Virus record (IMG/VR): IMGVR_UViG_3300037840_000473
Span: 1-27,627 of that record
Source: a virus
Length of the DNA: 27,627 bases
Direction: 5' to 3' (one strand)
Positions within the stretch are counted from its first letter, which is position 1, and each line of letters starts with the position of its first letter. Both the position numbers and the translations under genes were made by a program. Below, in pieces: positions 1 through 6,781 of this stretch. The notes beneath the pieces were generated by a model. The model had not been told where the DNA came from. It ran no database searches and saw only the letters and a list, made by a program, of their open reading frames with translations.

Positions 1-1562
1 AACTCGCGCACATCCTCGTCGGGACCAGGAATGTGCCATTCCAACGTGTCGTAGATCAGGGGCTGGCCCGCTGGTAAATAAATCCGATGGTCGCGAATTG
101 TGAGCGGCCCTTGAGTCATCGTACCGCCTTGCGCAAGCACACGCAGCATCAACTCCGCGATTGCCCAGTAGCCAGTCAGCTTACTGCATACGGCGGGATG
201 TGTTCGACGAAACAGAGTCACCCACCGATCGGCGTCTTCCCTGCTCAATTTAACCGGCGGCCCATACAAGCCGACTCGTGCCGTCTTCTGGAACTGCTCG
301 CCGGCTGCCCCATAGATGCACATAAGATTTGCTTGCTTAGACATGCCCCGCTTCTGTTCCATCTCCAGGCGCCGCGAATCGTCTTTGCCCGGCTTGTAAA
401 TTTTCTCACCGTAGAACTCGCACGCGCCCGGAAGATATGGGTCCTCACCATTGCGCAACTGCTCAAGCACATCGTCCTGCCCAGCAAGATACATGCAAAC
501 GCGGAATTCTATTTGCGAGGCGTCAACGGGGGCGAGCAGATGACCTTCGGGCGCCAAGATGGCCTTGCGCATGTCGGAGCCGCGCTTGAAATTGAGCCAG
601 TTGGCGCCATCCCCCCCTGATACTCGCAAAGTACCAGCGCCAGCGTACTTGAGGTAAACACACAAAGGTCCTCGACTAGCCATCCAGCCCAAGGTCTCGG
701 CGCGGGTTTGCATAAGAGTTGATTTTTCACCTAGCCTCGCTTCCGCCAGCGCGCGAACGCGAGGCGAATCATGTTCACGCAAGTCTTCCATGAATTGATC
801 AGTTTTTGCAAAGCAAAAAATCGGCCCCTTCTTTCCTTCTTTCGTCTCAGGCTCAATTCCCTCTGCGCGCAGGAGAACAGCGAACTTCTCGGCGGACTGC
901 AACTCGCTTGCGGCAACCCCCAGCTCCTTGAGGCGCGCGACCTTGCCATGTTCTTCCCTCTCCCAGATCCGCGCCAGCATCTCGGTGTCGGCGCGCAAGA
1001 CCGGATTCACGAACATGCGGATCACGGTGTCCATTACCGTAAATTCTTCCTTGGGTATTTGCGGACCTAGTTTCTTGAACAGTTGCCAAGTCAGGTCAAC
1101 GTCGTGACAGGCGCCATCGGCAACTTGTTGCTGCACATCGCGAGATAACTCGTTCCAGTGTTTGCCGCGAAAAAGGTTATAGGGAACGGTTTTGGCAGCT
1201 AGTCCGAAGTGCTTGGCGAGCGCGTCGAGACCAACGCTGAGATGGTTGCCAAGCAATAATCTTGCACATGAAAGTGTATCGAGATAAAGTTTGGGAACGA
1301 TGCCGTAGTGGTGCGAGAGTATGAGGCCATCAAACTGAGCGTGGTGACAGATGATGGCTGTGTCGCTCCAGTCTTCTTGCGCGAAGATATAGCGGGCCTG
1401 CCGGTCGTCGTACCATTTTGGATCAATGTCGGCGCTCCACTTGACGGCCCAGCCGTGACACTCGAAGCGCTTGTCCCGCACGTAGCTTTCGGTGGTCATT
1501 TTGCTGAGAGTGTACGATTCCGAATCAAAAAACGTCTCGGCGTCGGCGCAAATGATTCTCAC
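1..1562 (-). CDS. Family A DNA polymerase with 3'-5' exonuclease domain (3' end cut by window edge)
   Basis: One uninterrupted minus-strand frame runs from a GTG at 1562 to the window edge, so about 520 residues are present and the C-terminus is missing. The N-terminus carries a DEDD-type 3'-5' exonuclease: ICADAET (D7, E9), then SLSKMTTESYVRD-like sequence typical of phage PolA proteins. The palm motif A is visible as VDASQIEFR (D347), and the O-helix region as KRGMSKQANLMCIYGA. Motif C (HDE) would lie beyond the edge. The role is replicative DNA synthesis for the phage. The GTG start overlaps the TGA of the upstream winged-helix gene in the form GTGA, which argues for translational coupling and fixes the start. 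It is the last visible gene of the leftward operon that begins near 2450. Only the polymerase class is certain; exonuclease activity is inferred from the motif. Confidence 0.93.
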   Translation of the reverse strand, partial: MRIICADAETFFDSESYTLSKMTTESYVRDKRFECHGWAVKWSADIDPKWYDDRQARYIFAQEDWSDTAIICHHAQFDGLILSHHYGIVPKLYLDTLSCARLLLGNHLSVGLDALAKHFGLAAKTVPYNLFRGKHWNELSRDVQQQVADGACHDVDLTWQLFKKLGPQIPKEEFTVMDTVIRMFVNPVLRADTEMLARIWEREEHGKVARLKELGVAASELQSAEKFAVLLRAEGIEPETKEGKKGPIFCFAKTDQFMEDLREHDSPRVRALAEARLGEKSTLMQTRAETLGWMASRGPLCVYLKYAGAGTLRVSGGDGANWLNFKRGSDMRKAILAPEGHLLAPVDASQIEFRVCMYLAGQDDVLEQLRNGEDPYLPGACEFYGEKIYKPGKDDSRRLEMEQKRGMSKQANLMCIYGAAGEQFQKTARVGLYGPPVKLSREDADRWVTLFRRTHPAVCSKLTGYWAIAELMLRVLAQGGTMTQGPLTIRDHRIYLPAGQPLIYDTLEWHIPGPDEDVRE

Positions 1563-1879
1563 AACCGCACCAGCCGATAAATTGAGCCGTGCCCCTTGGT
1601 CGAGACGATCTTGAGAGGCGGCTTGAACTGCGCAATTTTTTTGTTCACATAGTGCGTGGTGACAGCCACGATATTATGGCAGTAGTCGTCGCCATTAGCT
1701 CGCGACGGGAAAACCCGCTCGCGAATAGCCTCGTGGGAAAGTCCTTGCGGTGCTTTTTTAAGTAGGTTGAACAGCGCTTGCTGGTTCGGCCCCATGTGGA
1801 CGACCTTGCCCTCGAAACCAACGAGATCCGGCGTGAGCTGGCCGCAACAGGGGCAGCGGTAGTTTTTCTTGCTGGCCAT
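1559..1879 (-). CDS. Zinc-finger plus winged-helix DNA-binding protein
   Basis: A 106-aa protein starting at the ATG at 1879; a TTG at 1900 would add seven residues but overlaps the previous small gene. The N-terminus has a CPCCG knuckle (C9, C11, C12), possibly half of a zinc site. Residues about 30-106 look like an OmpR/PhoB-type winged helix: a helical part (NQQALFNLLKKAPQGLSHEAI), a recognition-helix region around NIVAVTTHYVNKKI, and a final wing STKGHGSIYRLV that resembles the family's TVRGxGYxL. It probably binds DNA and may control phage transcription or replication. Its stop overlaps the polymerase start (GTGA), so the two are co-translated. No receiver domain is present. The fold is inferred from sequence pattern only. 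Confidence 0.7.
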   Translation of the reverse strand: MASKKNYRCPCCGQLTPDLVGFEGKVVHMGPNQQALFNLLKKAPQGLSHEAIRERVFPSRANGDDYCHNIVAVTTHYVNKKIAQFKPPLKIVSTKGHGSIYRLVRL

Positions 1880-1880
1880 T

Positions 1881-1970
1881 CTAGTCTCGGCTAAACACAA
1901 CGCAGCCGGCCAACGTTAGCAAACCGATCGCAGCGAAGTAGATCAGCGCGAGGACGATGGGTGTGTACAT
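1881..1970 (-). CDS. Tiny single-span membrane peptide (29 aa)
   Basis: An ATG at 1970 opens a 29-codon frame ending in TAG one base before the winged-helix gene. The peptide is MYTPIVLALIYFAAIGLL followed by TLAGCVVFSRD: one hydrophobic span with a short charged tail. LAGC at residues 20-23 matches a lipobox, although only seven residues would remain after processing, so a plain membrane span is likelier. It overlaps the preceding 32-aa membrane gene by 28 bases in another frame and almost touches the next start, which fits the dense operon. The ribosome binding site is weak, so coupling to the preceding gene is likely. Function unknown; no homologue recognised. Confidence 0.5.
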   Translation of the reverse strand: MYTPIVLALIYFAAIGLLTLAGCVVFSRD

Positions 1971-2041
1971 CGGAGATATCCCAAGACGGAGAGGACGACG
2001 AGAGTGGCGCTAACGAGGTGAGCGGCAAGAAAGTAGATCAT
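1943..2041 (-). CDS. Tiny single-span membrane peptide (32 aa)
   Basis: The ATG at 2041 overlaps the TGA of the upstream basic-protein gene (ATGA) and is preceded by a strong GGAGG site nine bases upstream. The product starts MIYFLAAHLVSATLVVLSVL and ends GYLRCTHPSSSR: a single membrane span of about 20 residues with a short basic and polar C-terminal tail. The good ribosome site and the stop/start overlap are the main evidence that it is translated. It could be a small inner-membrane regulator or host-takeover peptide; nothing in the sequence names a role. Confidence 0.6.
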   Translation of the reverse strand: MIYFLAAHLVSATLVVLSVLGYLRCTHPSSSR

Positions 2042-2199
2042 GCCTTTTTCCTCCGCTTGCGCACTTTTGCTCTCGCTTCCTCGGCTTCCAGCTTCTTGCG
2101 ATGCAGTTTTCCGAGCATCTTCAATCGAGCAACATCGCTCCGCGACATCCGCTGCATCGGCTTTCTCCCTCTTGGTAAAGGCCCCACATAGTACGTCAT
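2038..2199 (-). CDS. Small very basic protein (53 aa)
   Basis: Starts at the ATG at 2199, which overlaps the TGA of the HTH gene (ATGA), and ends by overlapping the next start in the same way. The protein is strongly basic: the C-terminal 30 residues are mostly Lys, Arg, Glu and Ala and are predicted helical (LHRKKLEAEEARAKVRKRRKKA-like). It may bind nucleic acid. Function unknown. Its status as a gene rests on the two exact 4-base overlaps with its neighbours. Confidence 0.6.
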   Translation of the reverse strand: MTYYVGPLPRGRKPMQRMSRSDVARLKMLGKLHRKKLEAEEARAKVRKRRKKA

Positions 2200-2450
2200 G
2201 ATTGGCCCCAATCGAACTGCTTGCCGGCTTTGAGTTGGCTCTCGACGCCAGCACAGACGTTCCGATAACGCTTCCAAACGGCAGCTTTAATTTTGCCAGA
2301 TTTAGCCGCGCCCGCAACGTGTTTTTTAGTTCGAGGCGGCGTCAACCCCTGCTCAGCCCACCAGATTGCAGTGGGGCTGTAACCGCTCATACGTGCCAAC
2401 TCGGCCACTGAGAGGTTTAGAGACTCACGCCAAGCTCGTGCTTTGCTCAT
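2196..2450 (-). CDS. XRE-type helix-turn-helix protein (84 aa)
   Basis: First gene of the leftward operon, ATG at 2450. The N-terminal 35 residues read as a short XRE/Cro-like HTH: RESLNLSVAELARMSGYSPTAIWWAEQG, with the usual helix 2-turn-helix 3 pattern. The remainder (KSGKIKAAVWKRYRNVCAGVESQ) is helical and unassigned. It could be an autoregulator of the divergent replication promoters, since its gene starts right beside the control region. No ribosome binding site is visible, and the predicted transcription start falls on or next to the ATG, so a leaderless message is likely. Confidence 0.7.
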   Translation of the reverse strand: MSKARAWRESLNLSVAELARMSGYSPTAIWWAEQGLTPPRTKKHVAGAAKSGKIKAAVWKRYRNVCAGVESQLKAGKQFDWGQS

Positions 2451-2457
2451 GGTTTAG

Positions 2458-2486
2458 TTTCTACAGCATCCGATGATGTCTGTCAA
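2458..2486 (-). promoter_or_regulatory. Sigma70-type promoter of the leftward replication operon, leaderless layout
   Basis: On the minus strand TTGACA (2486-2481) is followed by a 17-bp spacer and TAGAAA (2463-2458, 4 of 6 consensus). The predicted start at about 2451 is one base from the ATG of the HTH gene. The -35 box lies directly after the T-tract of the leftward terminator at 2491-2521, so the operon is insulated from upstream transcription. Confidence 0.7.
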
Positions 2487-2490
2487 CCAT

Positions 2491-2521
2491 AAGAAAAGGC
2501 CCCCGGCTCGAGCCGAGGGCC
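2491..2521 (-). terminator. Leftward intrinsic terminator
   Basis: Bases 2498-2521 form a GC-rich stem (GGCCC, one mismatch, then CGGCT with AGCCG) and the minus-strand transcript continues as TTTTCTT (2497-2491). It faces leftward and would stop transcripts coming from the intergenic region before they enter the HTH operon. Confidence 0.7.
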
Positions 2522-2643
2522 AAGTCGTTCAGTTTGGGAGTAGTAGGACAAACAACGTCACAGTTCGGACGGAGCAAGACTGCCGCAGGTTCGAGCCGGG
2601 GTCAAGCAAAACCTTGACGGATTTGCGATTTGGGCTGAGTATG
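2522..2643. other. Non-coding control region between divergent replication genes (remaining part)
   Basis: Between the two leftward terminators I see no convincing gene. There is a short inverted repeat GTCAAG/CTTGAC (2601-2618 area) with a six-base loop that could be an operator. A rightward TTGACG near 2614 has no good -10 at normal spacing, so the rightward promoter of the primase gene is not identified. Confidence 0.4.
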
Positions 2644-2701
2644 AAAAACCCCGCCACGGGGGCGGGGTGTCTCGGGTCGGCTGAGTGGAGGTGGTGTCGC
2701 T
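2642..2701 (-). ncRNA. Candidate small RNA antisense to the primase leader
   Basis: A leftward promoter (2708-2736) predicts a start near 2701, and a strong leftward terminator ends the transcript about 60 bases later. No reading frame of note lies in it. The body contains CCACCTCC, a sequence able to pair with a Shine-Dalgarno-type GGAGGTGG; the plus-strand leader of the primase gene carries exactly that complement at 2686-2693. The existence of the RNA is inferred from promoter and terminator only. Confidence 0.4.
2644..2667 (-). terminator. Leftward intrinsic terminator
   Basis: A 7-bp perfect stem CCCCGCC/GGCGGGG (2649-2655 with 2661-2667) and a five-base loop are followed on the minus strand by five T residues (2648-2644). 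On the plus strand there is no T-tract, so it acts leftward only, although it would also be a hairpin in the primase leader. Confidence 0.75.
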
Positions 2702-2707
2702 ACCCCT

Positions 2708-2736
2708 CATTTAGCCGAGCGGACCCACATTGTCAA
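2708..2736 (-). promoter_or_regulatory. Leftward promoter inside the primase leader
   Basis: Minus-strand TTGACA (2736-2731), 17-bp spacer, TAAATG (2713-2708). The -10 resembles the TAAAGA/TAAAAG boxes of this phage's early promoters. The only thing between it and the next terminator is the 60-base candidate small RNA. Confidence 0.5.
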
Positions 2737-2748
2737 CGGGTTGTCGGC

Positions 2749-5133
2749 ATGGCTTCATCCCCAATACTAGAGGCAGCGCACCAGTACGCCGGGCGAGGAT
2801 GGCGCGTTTTTGCTATCTCGCGCTCAAAGGTGCCGTTTAAGGGTAGCCATGGCTACAAAGACGGCACCACCGACCGCGCGGCGATCGAGGCCATGTGGAA
2901 GGCGCATCCTAGCGCCAACGTAGCCGCAGCGACCGGCCAGAGCTTGGCCGTGGTCGATGTGGACAGCGCCGAGGGCGCGGCGCTGCTCATCCAGCTCATG
3001 CGGGACAACGGTTGCGCCAAGCTGCCTACGCTCATGGCCGAGACCGGCCGTGCGGGCGGCGGGCGGCACCTGTTTTTCAAGGCCACGGATGCCCCCACGA
3101 ACAGTGGCAATGGTCTCGATATCCGCGGTGAAAAGGGCCTCGTAATTCTGCCGCCATCGCTGCACAAGAGCGGCACGCGCTACCGTTGGATCAATCCCGG
3201 CGAAACGATCGCCGACATGCCGGAATGGCTGTTGTCGTGGTTTCGCAACCGGCCGGGGGGCGCCAGGCGCCAGGAAGCCCCTGCGGCGCCGGATAGCCGG
3301 CCGGACTACCTGCGGGCCACAGCGCTGCCGCGGCTGGCCGACCGCGCGGCGGATGGCCTAGAGGAACTGCCCGAGCCTGAAGACCTTGCGGCGACCGTGG
3401 CCCTTATCCCTAACCCGGATCTTGGGTGGGACGCCTGGAACGCGATGCTGATGGCGATTTGGGCGGCGTCGGGCGGCGCCGAGTACGGGCTGCACATCGC
3501 GGCCGATTACTCCGAAAAGAGCAAGAAATACAGCGAAGAAGAAACCGCAAAGCGTTGGGCAGACATATCAAAACGACCACCGACCAGTATCGGTTTTGGC
3601 TCGCTGGTCTATCGAGCGCGCGAGGTCGATCCCGACTTTGAGCTACCTAGCCGGCACCCAAAACAAGAAGAAAAAGAACAGGTTAAGCCCCAGGAGACGA
3701 AGCAAAGTGACCCGGCCGACGAGACAGAGACAAACGGCCATCCGTTCCCCTTTGAAGAAGATTCTGATCCGAAGGCACTTATAGCCTTGAACGACCTTAA
3801 TAAAAGGTACTCGGTGATAGGCGATATCGGGGGGAAATGCTTGGTTTTGAGCTGGGTGCCAAGCCGGGTTGACGATGGTGTAAAAATTGCTAGTTTTCAA
3901 TCGTTTAAGAGCTTTACTGAATTTTTTGGTAACAGATACATTCAAATCCGAAAAGAGACAAAGGACGATGAGATTAGTTATGAATCAAAGCAACTTGGCG
4001 CCTATTGGTTAAAGTGGCGTCGTCGCAAGACTTACCAAGGGCTTGATCTTGTTCCCGGCGCCGAGCCGGTATTGCCGGACGGCACGCTAAACCTGTGGCG
4101 CGGGTTTGCGGTCGAGCCGCGCGCTGGGAGCTGGCGCTTGATGCAAGAGCACATCTGGCACGTCCTAGCCGGCGGCGACCGAGCATCGGCCGAGTACATT
4201 TTCCGATTTGCGGCGTGGGCCGTGCAGCACCCTGGCGATCGGGCCGAGGTCGCCTTGGTGTTCAAAGGGGACAAGGGATCCGGCAAAGGGACCTTCGCCA
4301 ACGCTTTCAAACGCCTCTTTGGTGCGCACGGCCTTCAAATCCATTCGAGCAAGCATCTGGTCGGCGCTTTCAACGGGCACTTGCGGAGCTGCCTGTTGCT
4401 GTTTGCCGATGAGGCATTCTGGGCCGGCGATAAGCCGGGGGAGTCCGTGCTTAAAGGCTTGCTCACCGAACCCACCATTATGATCGAGCAGAAAGGGATT
4501 GACGCGACGCCGTGGAAGAATCGCCTTCACGTCATTATGGCGGCAAACGCCGAATGGGTGGTGCCGGCCTCGCACGAGGAACGCCGTTATGCGGTGTTCG
4601 AGGTTAGCGATCGGCGCATAGGCGATGAAGCCTATTTCAATGCGCTAAATGTCGAAATCAATTCAGGCGGCCTTGCCGCGATGCTGCACGACCTATTGCG
4701 CTTAGATTTAAAAAGCTGGCACCCGCGCAAGATCGTACGCACCGCCGCCTTGATGGAACAGAAAGCCCGGAGCCTGGCGCCATTCTCAATATGGTGGGAA
4801 CACCTTTTGCAAACCGGGCACCTCCCATTTCAAGGCGCGGTCGGCAAGGGCTTGGCCTCGGCGATCCTGGGGCACTTTCGGGAGACTTTAGGCCGCCGCG
4901 GCGACATGTCAGCGCAAGGGCTTGCGCGCCTCTTAAAAGGTGTCGGTGGTGACAGTTCACACACTAAAGACGGCACTTTATGGGAATTTCCGCCATTAAA
5001 AGAGGCTCGCGCCGCTTGGGAGCGAAGAATGGGTGTTTGGAAATGGGATGAGGAATTAGCCGAATGGAGGGATTATAGTCCCAATCGTAAAACCGCAACT
5101 GTCACCACTGTCACCACTGTCACCGAAGCCTAG
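2749..5133 (+). CDS. Primase-polymerase / PriCT / SF3-like helicase fusion protein
   Basis: 794 aa from the ATG at 2749. The frame stays open upstream to 2473, but that part covers hairpins and has no family match, and Prim-Pol proteins normally begin like ILEAAHQYAGRGWRVF. Residues 1-170: bifunctional primase/polymerase domain with VVDVDS (D70, D72) and the GLDIRGEKGLVILPPS loop. Residues about 205-300: PriCT-2-like helical domain (IPNPDLGWDAWNAMLMAIW). Residues about 340-430: AT-rich linker. Residues about 440-690: helicase ATPase with Walker A GDKGSGKG (507-514) and Walker B LLLFADEA (D554, E555), as in phage DUF5906-type primase-associated helicases. It should prime and unwind at the phage replication fork, partnering the family A polymerase encoded divergently. 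The ribosome site before 2749 is weak. The end of the gene encodes TVTTVTTVT from three tandem 9-bp repeats. Confidence 0.9.
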   Translation: MASSPILEAAHQYAGRGWRVFAISRSKVPFKGSHGYKDGTTDRAAIEAMWKAHPSANVAAATGQSLAVVDVDSAEGAALLIQLMRDNGCAKLPTLMAETGRAGGGRHLFFKATDAPTNSGNGLDIRGEKGLVILPPSLHKSGTRYRWINPGETIADMPEWLLSWFRNRPGGARRQEAPAAPDSRPDYLRATALPRLADRAADGLEELPEPEDLAATVALIPNPDLGWDAWNAMLMAIWAASGGAEYGLHIAADYSEKSKKYSEEETAKRWADISKRPPTSIGFGSLVYRAREVDPDFELPSRHPKQEEKEQVKPQETKQSDPADETETNGHPFPFEEDSDPKALIALNDLNKRYSVIGDIGGKCLVLSWVPSRVDDGVKIASFQSFKSFTEFFGNRYIQIRKETKDDEISYESKQLGAYWLKWRRRKTYQGLDLVPGAEPVLPDGTLNLWRGFAVEPRAGSWRLMQEHIWHVLAGGDRASAEYIFRFAAWAVQHPGDRAEVALVFKGDKGSGKGTFANAFKRLFGAHGLQIHSSKHLVGAFNGHLRSCLLLFADEAFWAGDKPGESVLKGLLTEPTIMIEQKGIDATPWKNRLHVIMAANAEWVVPASHEERRYAVFEVSDRRIGDEAYFNALNVEINSGGLAAMLHDLLRLDLKSWHPRKIVRTAALMEQKARSLAPFSIWWEHLLQTGHLPFQGAVGKGLASAILGHFRETLGRRGDMSAQGLARLLKGVGGDSSHTKDGTLWEFPPLKEARAAWERRMGVWKWDEELAEWRDYSPNRKTATVTTVTTVTEA

Positions 5134-5310
5134 TTGATTCTCTTACTCTTTTGGCAATAGTTGACAGATTGACGGTTGTGACAGTTAAAATGGCTCATGT
5201 GAGGGAAAGTGGCGGAATGGAGGGTAGGAACAAAGAGTAACTTAGTTACTGCCAAATGAACGCTAAGATTTGCGATGTGAAAATCTAACTGTCACTGTCA
5301 CACTGTCACC
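5098..5310. repeat. Cluster of ACTGTCACC repeats (iteron- or operator-like)
   Basis: Three perfect tandem copies of the 9-mer ACTGTCACC lie at 5098-5124, inside the last codons of the primase gene. More copies follow in the intergenic region: 5288-5295, 5294-5301 (overlapping, 8 of 9) and 5302-5310 directly, and 5178-5186 inverted (8 of 9). One exact inverted copy sits inside the primase gene at 4948-4956. The last copy touches the ribosome site (GGAGG) of the next gene. Such spacing fits binding sites for a replication initiator or repressor, but no binding protein can be named. Confidence 0.65.
5236..5250. promoter_or_regulatory. 15-base palindrome upstream of the nuclease gene
   Basis: AGTAACT, one central T, AGTTACT: perfect 7-bp arms. 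It sits between the primase gene and the next gene among the ACTGTCACC repeats and looks like an operator for a dimeric repressor. A TTGACA at 5161-5166 with TAAAAT at 5186-5191 (19-bp spacer, longer than optimal) is the best rightward promoter candidate nearby. Confidence 0.4.
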
Positions 5311-5320
5311 GGAGGCTAAA

Positions 5321-5959
5321 ATGGCAAATGAGGTCGTACCGTTTGGGAAATACCAAGGCCGTTCGTTCAAGGCTATGGTGAAGGATCGGAAATATGTGGA
5401 TTGGCTGTTAGCGCAGCCGTGGTTTAGGGAACAATTCGGGGAGTGGTATTCGCTTATCACGACTCACTACCAGGAGCCGACTGAGACGCCAGAACACAAT
5501 GCATTTCAGGTTAAATTTTTGGATCCGAATTTTCAGCGCACATTTTTAGAGCGCGTTCAGCGCAAAGTGCCCGAGCAATATGCCAAGTTTTTAAAGGTGG
5601 ATTTTGAATCGCATGGCTTTGATGTGCATTTCCATTGTCGTTTTCCGAGCGATGATCCGCATATGACTTACGACCATTCATGTTTGGAATTGTTCGTGGA
5701 ATGCAAGCCAACTGTTGCGGACGAATATCCGGCTGTGTTGCGGCAGATGAAAAAAGCGATTAGCGGGTGGGCTCACGCGCGGAATAATTCGGTGCTGGTT
5801 TTGGGCGAGTATCAAGGTGTAGGCGCAACGCGCGAGCAGTTTGTCAGAATTTTTTACAACGCAGGGATTCCCGTTGTGTTTTTGCATGAAATTGAGGAAA
5901 GCGTAGCATTGTGTGAATTTTTCAATTTCGGGGTTGACTCCCCCTCTAGTAGAGAGTAA
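5321..5959 (+). CDS. Probable nuclease: ExoX-C-like motif plus PD-(D/E)XK-like domain
   Basis: 212 aa from the ATG at 5321, chosen because GGAGG lies nine bases upstream. The first 35 residues, VPFGKYQGRSFKAM...YVDWLLAQPWF, match the small ExoX-like C-terminal / DUF3820 type motif found in phage and exonuclease proteins. The second half contains a strand-rich segment with D118, then LELFVECKP (E127, K129), followed by a helix (AVLRQMKKAI) and another strand (NSVLVLGEY), the arrangement expected of a PD-(D/E)XK endonuclease. It could process phage DNA or degrade host DNA. The motif at the N-terminus is fairly secure, the nuclease assignment is inference. The gene is richer in AT than its neighbours. 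Confidence 0.6.
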   Translation: MANEVVPFGKYQGRSFKAMVKDRKYVDWLLAQPWFREQFGEWYSLITTHYQEPTETPEHNAFQVKFLDPNFQRTFLERVQRKVPEQYAKFLKVDFESHGFDVHFHCRFPSDDPHMTYDHSCLELFVECKPTVADEYPAVLRQMKKAISGWAHARNNSVLVLGEYQGVGATREQFVRIFYNAGIPVVFLHEIEESVALCEFFNFGVDSPSSRE

Positions 5960-5962
5960 AAG
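5934..5962 (+). promoter_or_regulatory. Early promoter, copy 1 of a repeated phage promoter
   Basis: TTGACT, 17-bp spacer ending in TAGAGAG, TAAAAG. The same design occurs at 6718-6746 and 7181-7209. It drives the gene at 5993 and probably also 6481. Confidence 0.75.
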
Positions 5963-5992
5963 AAAAGGCAGTTTCAGCAATGGGAGAGTGAA

Positions 5993-6430
5993 ATGCGAAT
6001 GGTTGACGATTGCCGCTATCATCTGGTTTTGGTCGGGATAGCGATGCCGGACGCGGACCAGCTCCGGCGCATTTCGATGACGTTGCACCGCTGGCACGAA
6101 TTGGAATGCGGGGACGGTAATGAGCACGGTTCATGGTGCCTAGTGCGTGGCGCCAAGAAGGACGGCGCTTTTGTTTACGCCGACAACGGCAAGCCATACC
6201 TGGAATATCACAGCAACAGCGGCAACACCGCGCGCTACTCGCTGGTAGCCGATCGCGAGAAAGGCGCCCAGAAGCGCCTAGGGAAGATCATGGCGCGCTA
6301 TCCGGGCTTCACGGCCTATGTGCAGGGGGATCCTCGCGGCGCTGCTCTGTACATCCTGCGGCCGGGCGACGTGCCCGAGGGCGCGGACGTGTCGAGCTGC
6401 TACAATCGAGGGATTGCCGTCTACAAGTAG
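5993..6430 (+). CDS. Phage protein of unknown function (145 aa)
   Basis: ATG at 5993 with GGGAGAG upstream. A soluble mixed alpha/beta protein with the segment MTLHRWHELECGDGNEHG near residues 29-46 and YNRGIAVYK at the end. I do not recognise a catalytic motif. The leader block AGCAATGGGAGAGTGA (5976-5991) recurs exactly before the gene at 6782, so the two belong to the same set of early transcription units. The first gene under early promoter copy 1; typical of host-takeover genes, but no function should be assigned. Confidence 0.75.
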   Translation: MRMVDDCRYHLVLVGIAMPDADQLRRISMTLHRWHELECGDGNEHGSWCLVRGAKKDGAFVYADNGKPYLEYHSNSGNTARYSLVADREKGAQKRLGKIMARYPGFTAYVQGDPRGAALYILRPGDVPEGADVSSCYNRGIAVYK

Positions 6431-6480
6431 CCTGGCACCCCTTAGAACGCGTTTAAACCACCATTTAGGAGGGAAGGACC

Positions 6481-6696
6481 ATGACGAAAGAGCGAATCGC
6501 CGAGATCATAGCTGCCGCGGGCGACGGCGCACGGCCGCAATTTTACGATTGCGGGATATGCGGGAGCTGGCATTCGATCTTATGGAATGCCGATTGCCGG
6601 GACGATGCTAACCGATTCGCGTGCGACGAGATCGACGAGGCGCTAGGCGCCTTCAACTGGGATGCCGTCGAGATGCCGACTTGGGAAGATGCCTAG
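6481..6696 (+). CDS. Small acidic phage protein (71 aa)
   Basis: ATG at 6481 with a very strong AGGAGGGAAGG site. The protein is acidic, with CGICGSWHS (two Cys and a His) and another Cys about 14 residues later, which may form a small metal site. It has no promoter of its own in the 50-base gap and is probably read from the promoter at 5934. Function unknown. Confidence 0.7.
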   Translation: MTKERIAEIIAAAGDGARPQFYDCGICGSWHSILWNADCRDDANRFACDEIDEALGAFNWDAVEMPTWEDA

Positions 6697-6717
6697 TGCC
6701 GTGCGCCAAGAGTCGCC

Positions 6718-6746
6718 TTGACACGGTGACTGATAGAGAGTAAAGA
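6718..6746 (+). promoter_or_regulatory. Early promoter, copy 2
   Basis: TTGACA, 17-bp spacer ending in GATAGAGAG, TAAAGA. The spacer end and -10 are identical to copy 3 and nearly so to copy 1. It drives the gene at 6782. Confidence 0.8.
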
Positions 6747-6781
6747 GTTAGGCGTGACGGACAAAGCAATGGGAGAGTGAC

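Noticed and set aside
87-620. Rightward open frame of 177 codons at the left edge
   Set aside because: It is the antisense of the family A polymerase palm region, which includes motif A and the O-helix.
2581-2605. tRNA-like GGTTCGAGCC sequence
   Set aside because: The flanking bases do not form a T-stem and no acceptor stem or D-arm is present.
2473-2748. N-terminal extension of the primase of 92 residues
   Set aside because: The segment covers two hairpins and leftward promoters, has odd composition, and the Prim-Pol domain starts right after the ATG at 2749.
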